Assembly: GCA_020439995.1 (NCBI GenBank)
Contig: JAGROY010000128.1
Span: 1-55,028 of the forward strand
DNA from: Verrucomicrobiia bacterium
GTDB lineage: Bacteria > Verrucomicrobiota > Verrucomicrobiia > Verrucomicrobiales > DEV007
DNA: 55,028 nucleotides
Reading direction: 5' to 3'
Shown piece after piece: positions 24,333-31,768 of this stretch. The position numbers were made by a program, and so were the translations under genes. How positions within the stretch are numbered: position 1 is the first letter of the stretch; each line of letters begins with the position of its first letter. Under the pieces are notes generated by a model. That model made no database searches. It was given only the letters and a program-made list of their open reading frames with translations, and had not been told where the DNA came from.

Positions 24333-25820
24333 ATGCCCGAAGACGATCACGCACTGTTGCACGCCTACACAAAGACCGGCTCCCACGCGGCCTTTCGGGC
24401 CCTTTTGGAGCGCTACGCGGGAATGGTCATGGCCGGCGCGCGACGGCGCACGGGCGATGATCTGCTGGCGGAGGAAGTCGCTCAGGGTGTCTTCATCACG
24501 CTGGCCCGCAAGGCGAAATCGCTCCAAAAGCACCCTTCGCTGCGGGCCTGGCTCCACACCACCACGCGCCTGCAGTCTCTCTCAGTCATGCGCGCCGAGC
24601 GACGCCATCGACGAAAACAGCTTGCCCTCATGAAGCAACCCGAATCCGCCACCGAACCCGTGCTTGATGAGAGGCTGCCGCTGCTTGACGAAGCCCTCGA
24701 CGAACTCGATGAATCCGATCGGCGGATCGTCCTGCTGCGCTTTGTCGACGAAGCCGATTACGCTGAAATAGGCCGTCGCCTGGGGAAAACAGAAGCCGCC
24801 TGCCGCAAGCAAGTTTCGCGGGCAATGAAGAAACTTGGTCGTTTTCTCCAGGCGAAGGGCTGCACCGTTTCCACCCTCGCCATCTGTACGGCGCTCGGCG
24901 CCCAACTAGGCAAAGCGACCGCGGCCGGCTTTGGCGGAACGCTCGCCCAAGCCGCACTGGCGAATCTTTCTAACATCCCCACTTCTAGCCTTATATTAAA
25001 CACGCTTGAAACCATGACCTACGGAAAAACGAAAGCCTTTGTGGCTGCCACCGTGCTCGCGACGATTCCTTTAAGCCTACAGTGGCGAGAAATGGGCAGT
25101 CTTCGCCGGGAAATCGCCGCGCTGCGGGCCACTGCGACGACGCCATCATCGCCTTCCCTTTTGGAAAGCCCGGAGAACCTAACCAGCAAGCCGACTGCTG
25201 ACATCCATCCGTCGCTGGAGACGGCTACCCAGACCCGGCGTCCCGGGGATCTTCCAGCCGTGCCGGGTTTGCTCGGAGAGGGGCTCGTGTTTCCACTTCC
25301 TTTCGAGGACGTTGCAAGTCTTGGCCTAGTGGCCGTCTCGGAAGACGGTCAGCTGAGCGATCAAGTCATTCGTCTGCTCCGCATGACGCCTTCGGAAGTG
25401 GCTGACATTAATCAAGCCCTGACAGAAGCCCGCAAACGCGTCTGGGCCCTTGAAAAGCAGCAAGTGACCGCCGTGAAAGTGACGGATGAGGAGCAGGTCT
25501 ACAAGATTAGCGCGTTTCCCGAAGCTGGCGAAGAAGTGCAACAGTCCCTAACCGATACCTTTTCCCGAGTGCTCGGCGGCGAGCGCTCCGAGTTCCTCTC
25601 TAGCCGATTTGTGCGCGGACTGGATTCCCGCCGGAAATACGGGCTCTTCGGCGAGCGGCATCGCACGATTTCCTTCAAGCCTGAAGATGAAGGCCGGGTT
25701 TTTGTCAGTATTACCGAGCTCAACGAAGATGGCACGCGGTCGCAATCCTACTCAAACGCCTACGACACCATCCCGGAAGAATACGCCCATCTCTTCCGAT
25801 CGGAGGCTATCGAGGAGTGA
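24333..25820 (+). CDS. ECF-type sigma factor with membrane helix and a distinct C-terminal domain
   Basis: 495 residues from ATG 24333. Sigma-2 reads YTKTGSHAAFRALLERYAGMVMAGARRR and LAEEVAQGVFITLARK; sigma-4 reads LDESDRRIVLLRFVDEADYAEIGRRLGKTEAACRKQVSRAMKKL. The linker and helix (MTYGKTKAFVAATVLATIPLSLQW, about 230-250) match the other fusions. A short coiled coil (EMGSLRREIAALRA) follows, then a C-terminal domain without W-x-x-x-D-P repeats (LRMTPSEVADINQALTEAR, YGLFGERHRTISFKPEDEGR). It differs from the other five in that domain and has no adjacent repeat partner. A remnant of a similar C-terminus lies at 26648. Confidence 0.8.
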   Translation: MPEDDHALLHAYTKTGSHAAFRALLERYAGMVMAGARRRTGDDLLAEEVAQGVFITLARKAKSLQKHPSLRAWLHTTTRLQSLSVMRAERRHRRKQLALMKQPESATEPVLDERLPLLDEALDELDESDRRIVLLRFVDEADYAEIGRRLGKTEAACRKQVSRAMKKLGRFLQAKGCTVSTLAICTALGAQLGKATAAGFGGTLAQAALANLSNIPTSSLILNTLETMTYGKTKAFVAATVLATIPLSLQWREMGSLRREIAALRATATTPSSPSLLESPENLTSKPTADIHPSLETATQTRRPGDLPAVPGLLGEGLVFPLPFEDVASLGLVAVSEDGQLSDQVIRLLRMTPSEVADINQALTEARKRVWALEKQQVTAVKVTDEEQVYKISAFPEAGEEVQQSLTDTFSRVLGGERSEFLSSRFVRGLDSRRKYGLFGERHRTISFKPEDEGRVFVSITELNEDGTRSQSYSNAYDTIPEEYAHLFRSEAIEE

Positions 25821-25967
25821 CGCCCTTCTCAGAGCGCAGGCATTCCGTCTCGCATTCAACGATTCACCATGGTGAGACCCTTTGGCAAATCATCGGTCTA
25901 GGAGTGTTGTAAGCATGCTGTGAGTTCGCTTGCATGGCCACACTGTGCTACCGATCAAGCCGACAAC

Positions 25968-26630
25968 ATGCAGACTCAGATTAAGATTTGCGAGATCGCC
26001 TCACTAGCGGAAGCACGGCTTGCCATGGATGCAGGCGCAGACGCTCTGGGCTTCGTGTGCGCGAGACCCAAGTCGCCGCGCACAATTGATGAACGATTGG
26101 TTGCCGAGATTGCTCCCCGAATTCCGCAGACGATCACGACCTACCTGCTCACATCGGAACTGACCGCTCGAGGCATCGTTGACCACGTAGAACGCACTGG
26201 CACCTCCGCCGTGCAGATCCTCGCGCCCATCAATGCAGAGGAGTCGAGGCTTCTTCCACGACTCCTGCCTGGCATCCGTCTTGTCCAGGTGATCCATGTC
26301 GAAGACGAGAGTGCCCTAGAACACATCGAACGTTATGCGCCCGACGTAGATGCCTTCCTTCTCGATTCCGGGAAGCCGATGTCTCCCACCCCTGAATATG
26401 GTGGCACGGGGCGTACGCATGATTGGTCAGTGAGTGCGGAATTTGTCAGGCGAAGTCCGCTTCCCGTCGCTCTTGCCGGAGGACTGACCCCAGTCAATGT
26501 CAGGGAAGCAATCGAGAGCGTCCGACCGCATTCTGTGGACGTGTACTCGGGCGTCCGCACCCTTGGTGCACTTGACCAAGAGAAGTTGTCGGAGTTTGTT
26601 CACGCGGTTCGTAGCGCTGAAGAGATGTGA
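25968..26630 (+). CDS. trpF: Phosphoribosylanthranilate isomerase-like (TrpF) protein
   Basis: 220 residues with a TIM-barrel TrpF pattern: IKICEIASLAEARLAMDAGADALGFV at the N-terminus (the conserved cysteine of KICG is kept, the glycine is Glu), a catalytic-Asp-like FLLDSG, the phosphate-binding GGTGRTHDWS, ALAGGLTPVNVREAI and VDVYSGVRT. TrpF isomerises N-(5-phosphoribosyl)anthranilate in tryptophan synthesis. No other trp gene is in the window, so this is a stand-alone gene and may be a paralogue with another phosphosugar substrate. ATG 25968 is chosen because the domain begins there. Confidence 0.72.
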   Translation: MQTQIKICEIASLAEARLAMDAGADALGFVCARPKSPRTIDERLVAEIAPRIPQTITTYLLTSELTARGIVDHVERTGTSAVQILAPINAEESRLLPRLLPGIRLVQVIHVEDESALEHIERYAPDVDAFLLDSGKPMSPTPEYGGTGRTHDWSVSAEFVRRSPLPVALAGGLTPVNVREAIESVRPHSVDVYSGVRTLGALDQEKLSEFVHAVRSAEEM

Positions 26631-26647
26631 GGCCAAAACAGATAAGG

Positions 26648-26692
26648 TCGCAGTCCTATTCGATCGCCTACGACACGTTCCAGGAAAAGTAA
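26648..26692 (+). pseudogene. Remnant of the C-terminus of a sigma-fusion paralogue
   Basis: In one frame the segment reads SQSYSIAYDTFQEK followed by TAA. The sigma fusion at 24333-25820 ends with SQSYSNAYDTIPEEYAHLF, and the DNA is also similar. It appears to be the leftover tail of a second copy whose body was replaced, probably by the TrpF-like gene and its flank. The rest of 26693-26919 shows no gene I can support. Confidence 0.6.
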
Positions 26693-26919
26693 GGCATCCT
26701 CGGCGTACACGGTCTGCACGGCCGTTCAGTTCGCATTCGCACAGGACGCGGTCTCCAGCGACGCCGCGCAGCTGTAAGCCTCGCCGCCATCCTCCTGTGT
26801 CCTGTATCCAAACCCGAACCGCTGTCAGCTCAAGAGCCGATACCCTTGGTGGACTCGAAGCCGCTCCATTCATCGGCACTGCCCGCACCGGAAGTGCCAC
26901 CTCGTAATCCCGACTTTAC

Positions 26920-28287
26920 TTACCTCAGCGTCAATCGGTAGCTCGTGAAGGAGTGCGCGGGTAGCGTGTCGAGGTAGCTGCGCCCACTGGCGGAAAGGGG
27001 CGCAATATCGATGGCGTCTTCGGTCGCGCTCGTGCGTTGGCGCTCAAGTGGCACCGTGTTTCCGGCGATCCCAAGGGCGATTTCAACGGCTTCGTCCGTG
27101 TCGTTGAGCACGTGAATCACCATGGCGCGTTTCGCGGAGAGGAAGGCGACTGCCTTGACGTCTTCCTTCGATGACGCGCAATCGACCACCCGCATCTTCG
27201 GTTCCAGTCCAGTAGACCACTGGCGGAAAACCCAGTAGGGTTTCTTCAATTCATAGTCATTGCCCCAATCCACATGGATCAGCGCTTCGCCGCCTTTGCG
27301 CGGAGGATACACCCAGTCGTAGGCCATCCATGCATTGGCACCCTCGTTGAAGGCTTCCTGCATGGCATCGGCATACGCAAGCCCGGCGTCGATTTGTCCC
27401 GGCGACTCGTCCTCTTCACGCGAGCACCACTCGGTCATCCAGACCGGCCGGCCGCGGGCGAGCTTTTGCATGTCGACCCACCGATTAGGGCGTTGATCGT
27501 AGTCGTGCGCGCCGAGGATGGCAAGATGCTTGCCTGCCTTTCGCTGGAGCACGGGGAGGTAGCTTTTCACGGCACCGGGTGCGCTGAGGGTGTTCGGCCC
27601 TACGAGCAGGGGACGGGGCACGGCAGGAAACTTTGCGGCCATCTTGTCGAGATAGTCGCCTACGATATCGAACAGCTTCGCGTAACTGTCCGGCTCGAAG
27701 AAGCATCCCGGCTGGGTGTGATCCCAATCGCATTCGTTGGAGATGGCTAGATACTTCACCGGACAATCGTGGCGCGCCATGTGCGCGAGGAAGGCCCAGA
27801 GATACTCGGCGAATTCCAGTTCGAGCTTCGGCTTTAGTGTCGCTTTGCCCTCGCCGCTTTCCTCGTTGTTCGTTTTCATCCACGGCGGCGGCGTCAGGAG
27901 GGTAGCGAGAAACTCGATGTCGCTCCGGCGCGCCTTTGCCGCCTTGGCGATGGCGATGGTGTGCTCGTAAGAGGCGAAGTTCGCGTCATCGAAGGCTAAC
28001 GTCCAGGGATCGTCGTTGTCATTCTGCGGTTCGTGTTCCGCCCTGATCATGAGATGCAAGAAACGGGTGTTTACTTCTGTAAACATATCATCATACAGTT
28101 CCTTCTGTCGCTCGTCGTTGTTCCGCGCGGCGAGACTCGTGATGTGGCCTTCGTAAAACATCGCCCCGCAACCAAGCCCCTGGAATTCCTGCCGGAACTT
28201 CGCTGGATTCACCGAAATACGCGTGGGCGCGGCATGAGAGGCGTCGATCAGGGTGAGCGTGGCAAAGACAATGCAAGGTAGCTTCAT
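26920..28287 (-). CDS. Secreted glycoside hydrolase, GH30-like
   Basis: 455 residues with a short signal peptide (MKLPCIVFATLTLIDASHA). It begins with QEFQGLGCGAMFYEGHI and carries FLATLLTPPPWMKTN, the acid/base glutamate in YLAISNECDW and the nucleophile in PVWMTEWCS, followed by the end of the barrel (WMAYDWVYPP) and a C-terminal beta domain ending HSFTSYRLTLR. GH30 members are retaining beta-glycosidases acting on xylan, beta-1,6-glucan or glucosylceramide. The sequence does not tell the subfamily. It is isolated, with no transporter or second glycosidase next to it. Confidence 0.82.
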   Translation of the reverse strand: MKLPCIVFATLTLIDASHAAPTRISVNPAKFRQEFQGLGCGAMFYEGHITSLAARNNDERQKELYDDMFTEVNTRFLHLMIRAEHEPQNDNDDPWTLAFDDANFASYEHTIAIAKAAKARRSDIEFLATLLTPPPWMKTNNEESGEGKATLKPKLELEFAEYLWAFLAHMARHDCPVKYLAISNECDWDHTQPGCFFEPDSYAKLFDIVGDYLDKMAAKFPAVPRPLLVGPNTLSAPGAVKSYLPVLQRKAGKHLAILGAHDYDQRPNRWVDMQKLARGRPVWMTEWCSREEDESPGQIDAGLAYADAMQEAFNEGANAWMAYDWVYPPRKGGEALIHVDWGNDYELKKPYWVFRQWSTGLEPKMRVVDCASSKEDVKAVAFLSAKRAMVIHVLNDTDEAVEIALGIAGNTVPLERQRTSATEDAIDIAPLSASGRSYLDTLPAHSFTSYRLTLR

Positions 28288-28309
28288 AACGAATTGGATA
28301 AATGTTCGC

Positions 28310-29566
28310 CTACTGATTCGGGAAGGTGAGGTTTTTCTCGATGAAGTAATCTTTCGCCTCTTCGGGAGCGAAAATGGCCCACTGCTTAAAGATGCGGTCG
28401 AGGAGTCGCTGTTGTTGTTGCGGGTTGGAAATCGTCTGTGCCCAGTCTACCGCCGAAGCTGGTTCTTTCATCGTGATCCGTGCCGCGAAAGCGGTTGTCG
28501 CGATATCGCGATCCCCGCCTGGTTCGAGATCGCGCAACCAAGCGGCGGCGCCATTGTAGTCGGCGTCTGTCCACCGCTTCACGATCGTTTGAAGCATCTC
28601 ATCGCGGTTGGTGGCTTGTGCGTTTGATAGGAACCAGTCAGCGCGCTCAGCCGTGCGCACGCCAATCTCAGTTAGGACGACTGCGGCAGCGGAGGCGACG
28701 CGATGTTCTGGCGAAAGCGAGGCAGTTTCGACGGCGGTCTTTAGCTCCTCAAAGGGAAGCCGCGGCATCGAGGTGATGACGATCCCTCCAAAGTCTTCGA
28801 CCTGGGACGCTAGGGTTTCACCAAGCCCATACAGCCAGCCCCTTACCTGCGCACCCGATTTCAGATCGCCGCCGAGGCTGCCGGCAGTTGCGATCGCTTC
28901 TGTCGGCGTGAGAGTCGCCATTTCTTTCGCGAGTGCTTCAGGCGTCATTTGCGTTCGGAATTTGTCTTCGATCGCGCGCTCTATCATTTCCGCATCGCGA
29001 TCGCCATCCGGGAAGTCACTGCGGTGCGCGCCTAACCAAGCGCGAGCCGCCGCGGGATCCGATTCGGCAAGATTCTCAAGCGTTCCCCGAACAGCGTCCA
29101 TCCATGTCTTTGGAGCTTCTTTGAAGCGAGGTGACAACAGTGATAGGGCAACCTCTGGTTGGTGACTTGAGACCATCATGATTAGGATCATGAGCATTTC
29201 CTCCCGTTGATGATCAGGCATCTCCAGCGCTGACATGCGCGTTGCAAAGTCGTGCAACCAGGCCTCGGAAGCCGTCGAGGCTTTCGTCATGAGTTCCAAG
29301 ATCTGAAGGGAGGCTTCTTTGTCACCTTCGTTCGCTCGCGCCACCATGCTTGCCATCCGGCTAACGGCTTCTTCGGGTGATTCGACTGCTTTGCCAGAGC
29401 GTTCGCTCTCTTCGGAAACGCTGGGAGTTGCTTCGGCTGTCTGTTCCCAAGCCGAGAGTTCAACCCGTAACGCCGCTTCGTGAACGCTGAGCGTGTGATA
29501 GCGCCAGGTCTGAATGGATCCGATCAGCAGTGCAAGGCAGACGGAGAAAAGGATAAACGTTTTCAT
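28310..29566 (-). CDS. Membrane-anchored helical-repeat partner of the sigma fusion at 29572
   Basis: 418 residues. An N-terminal anchor (FILFSVCLALLIGSIQTW) is followed by a coiled/acidic linker and alpha-helical repeats with the W/P patterns of the family (RAWLGAHRSDFPDGDRDAEMI, WTDADYNGAAAWLRDLEPGGDRD, ASAVDWAQTISNPQQQQRLLDRIFKQW). It starts five bases after the sigma-fusion stop, so it is in the same operon. The repeats are more diverged than in other partners. It probably sits in the inner membrane with the repeats outside; no enzymatic motif is visible. Confidence 0.75.
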   Translation of the reverse strand: MKTFILFSVCLALLIGSIQTWRYHTLSVHEAALRVELSAWEQTAEATPSVSEESERSGKAVESPEEAVSRMASMVARANEGDKEASLQILELMTKASTASEAWLHDFATRMSALEMPDHQREEMLMILIMMVSSHQPEVALSLLSPRFKEAPKTWMDAVRGTLENLAESDPAAARAWLGAHRSDFPDGDRDAEMIERAIEDKFRTQMTPEALAKEMATLTPTEAIATAGSLGGDLKSGAQVRGWLYGLGETLASQVEDFGGIVITSMPRLPFEELKTAVETASLSPEHRVASAAAVVLTEIGVRTAERADWFLSNAQATNRDEMLQTIVKRWTDADYNGAAAWLRDLEPGGDRDIATTAFAARITMKEPASAVDWAQTISNPQQQQRLLDRIFKQWAIFAPEEAKDYFIEKNLTFPNQ

Positions 29567-29571
29567 ACAGC

Positions 29572-31605
29572 TTAGGGCGTTACGGCTCTGTTCGTGACGG
29601 CATCGATCCGTTCCGCCGTCATCCCCGCCGCCTGGGCCTGTCTACGAAAGATTTCGGGACTCCATCGTTCGACCAGGCCCGCCAGCGTTTCCTCCCGAGC
29701 GGTAGGGTCGGTTATCCGATCGGTTAGTGGGATGATCTCGGAGATCTGATTGGGACGGGTCACCGAAGCGCGGACAAAGGAAGCGATGAGCTCGTCAGAA
29801 GGGTGTTTGTTCCATTCGTCCTCAATGAGGCTACGAACAAGTTCAGGTTTCCTCATTGCTGCGAGTCCTAACATTTTTCCCACTCCCAAATCGACGTCGG
29901 CATCCGGCAAATTCAAACGCAGCCACTCCGTTCGCTCCACCATTTCGCTTTCCGACATACCTCTCGCGGCACCTTGGCCCGCACCATAGACGAGCGCCTG
30001 GGTCGTGAGGGCTGGAGAGAGTTCGCATAGACTCACAAATTCGCTCATCGCATAGAGTCCTCCCGTTCGGCTTAGAGCTAAGACGGAACCTTTAGCCGCT
30101 TCGAAACGATCTGCATCGGAAAGCGTTCGAAAGAAGGGCAGCAAGGGCGTCACATCGTCGATGCTGCGCGCACTTTGCCCGGCGACACGCAATGTCGTCG
30201 TCTGGGTAGCGCTGTCCAATCTGGTAAAGAAACTCTGAGCCCGTTCGGGATCGCCTTTCATAAGTCCCTTAAAGAGAGCGCCCGCAAGCAATCGAGGCGA
30301 ATCAGAAGAACGGCTAAGCTGGCGATCCTCAAAAGCTCCGTTCGCATTCTGTTCATCAAACCAAGCTTCTGCGGCCGAAGGGTCTGACGCTCCCCACTTT
30401 TCCATGCTCTTGGATAACACATTCACAAAACTGGGCATCTCATCGACTGGAATGTTTGATGCCAGGCGCAAGGTCTCGGCGGCGGCCAACTTTGGATCGT
30501 GACTCGTCAAATGGAGTAGCAGGGTTTTATAGAGCACGGCGCGCTGATCGTCGGTGAGTGCTTCCCGCTCCGTCGCCAGCACCAGCTCAGACAACGTAGC
30601 GCCGTCCAAGTCATTGATCTGACGCATGATCGGCAGCGCCTTCGTGAGGTCACCTCGGTTTGCTTCAGCAAGCGCCGCAGCCCATTCGGCCAAATTGATC
30701 CCTTCATCACGCTTAGGCTTTCTTTGTTCTGTTAGTGTTGTCACTGGTGCGCTTGGCGGTAGCACCGACGACTTGAGCGTTTCGACTCGGGTTTCCAATG
30801 CGGCGACGGCATTCGCGCGCTGCTGGACTTGAGCCGCCTGATAGCTCAACGGCACAAGGAGTAAGAGGGCGATCCCAGTCGCCGCAGTGAGTTGTTTGAT
30901 CGTCATGGCATGGAGCAAGTGATAGAGATGAATGTTCAGCGTGATGGGTGTGACCGCCTTTGAAGTGAGCGTCGAAACCAAGGCGGCGGGTGCTTGTGGC
31001 GTCGCTAGGGCCGATAACCCTGCCGTTAGGGTGGCGACGGGCATGGCCACTCCTGTCGTGGCAAGCCGGTGCCGGAGACGCTCAAGGGCGCGCTCCGAGC
31101 GCTTCCTCCACGTCGCCGCTAGACCGCCATGGCGGCGTGAGATCTCCTCGAATCCCAACCCTTGATAAAAGCGTAAGATCAGCACCTGACGGTCAGGCTC
31201 GCTCAGACGATTGAGACTGGCTTCGATCTTGATAACCACCTCTTCGGACTTGGCTTGCGGGTGATCGGCCAGCACTTGTGATGGCTTGCTGGTTGGGTCA
31301 TCGGCAAACTTTTTCATACGAATCAAGCGTCGGCGTTCCTGGTCGTAAAGCCGGGCCGCTTCCAGGAAGGCAGTGCGATGTAACCAGGCCGGAAGGCGCT
31401 CTCCAGCAACGGATCCCGCCTTTCTGGCGAGAATGGCAAAGGCATTCTGAGCAGCTTCTTCTGCAAGAGTCGTCGACCCCGATCGACGACGTGCCACGTG
31501 GTAAACAAGACCGGCATAGCGTTCCACCAACACGGCAAATGCCCGTTCCGAGCCCTCTTTAGAGAAGGCGCGCAAGAGTTCGGAGTCGGTATCGGTGGGA
31601 AGCAT
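29572..31605 (-). CDS. ECF-type sigma factor fused to a membrane helix and helical repeats
   Basis: 677 residues. Sigma-2: FSKEGSERAFAVLVERYAGLVYHVARR, LAEEAAQNAFAILARKAG, LPAWLHRTAFLEA. Sigma-4: LSEPDRQVLILRFYQGLGFEEISRRHG. The membrane helix is ATGIALLLLVPLSYQ, near residue 240, followed by a coiled coil (RANAVAALETRVETLKS). The repeat part is long and diverged (KWGASDPSAAEAWFDEQN, KGLMKGDPERAQSFF) and ends with ITDPTAREETLAGLVERW. Start ATG 31605. It is transcribed away from the sigma fusion at 31769, sharing a 163-base promoter region, and is followed by its partner five bases downstream. Confidence 0.8.
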   Translation of the reverse strand: MLPTDTDSELLRAFSKEGSERAFAVLVERYAGLVYHVARRRSGSTTLAEEAAQNAFAILARKAGSVAGERLPAWLHRTAFLEAARLYDQERRRLIRMKKFADDPTSKPSQVLADHPQAKSEEVVIKIEASLNRLSEPDRQVLILRFYQGLGFEEISRRHGGLAATWRKRSERALERLRHRLATTGVAMPVATLTAGLSALATPQAPAALVSTLTSKAVTPITLNIHLYHLLHAMTIKQLTAATGIALLLLVPLSYQAAQVQQRANAVAALETRVETLKSSVLPPSAPVTTLTEQRKPKRDEGINLAEWAAALAEANRGDLTKALPIMRQINDLDGATLSELVLATEREALTDDQRAVLYKTLLLHLTSHDPKLAAAETLRLASNIPVDEMPSFVNVLSKSMEKWGASDPSAAEAWFDEQNANGAFEDRQLSRSSDSPRLLAGALFKGLMKGDPERAQSFFTRLDSATQTTTLRVAGQSARSIDDVTPLLPFFRTLSDADRFEAAKGSVLALSRTGGLYAMSEFVSLCELSPALTTQALVYGAGQGAARGMSESEMVERTEWLRLNLPDADVDLGVGKMLGLAAMRKPELVRSLIEDEWNKHPSDELIASFVRASVTRPNQISEIIPLTDRITDPTAREETLAGLVERWSPEIFRRQAQAAGMTAERIDAVTNRAVTP

Positions 31606-31768
31606 GAAACTGAGGGATTACCCTTAAACTCGATCTCATTGCCGAAATGTGACGCCATTTTATAGCATTCTTTGCTTAACGGTTTTGTTTAGCCTACTCG
31701 CTCGAAAAAGATTTTGTGTCACCAACAGGGAGCGGACGGAGTCTGATTAGTGTGCCTCTGCGTTTGCA
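31606..31768. promoter_or_regulatory. Shared divergent promoter region of two sigma fusions
   Basis: This 163-base AT-richer gap separates two divergent sigma-fusion genes. GTCAC occurs at 31718-31722 on the plus strand (51 bases before that start) and at 31653-31649 on the minus strand (44 bases before the other start). Similar GTCAC or GTCC elements precede the other sigma fusions. These could be ECF -35-like elements, but the similarity is weak. Confidence 0.3.
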
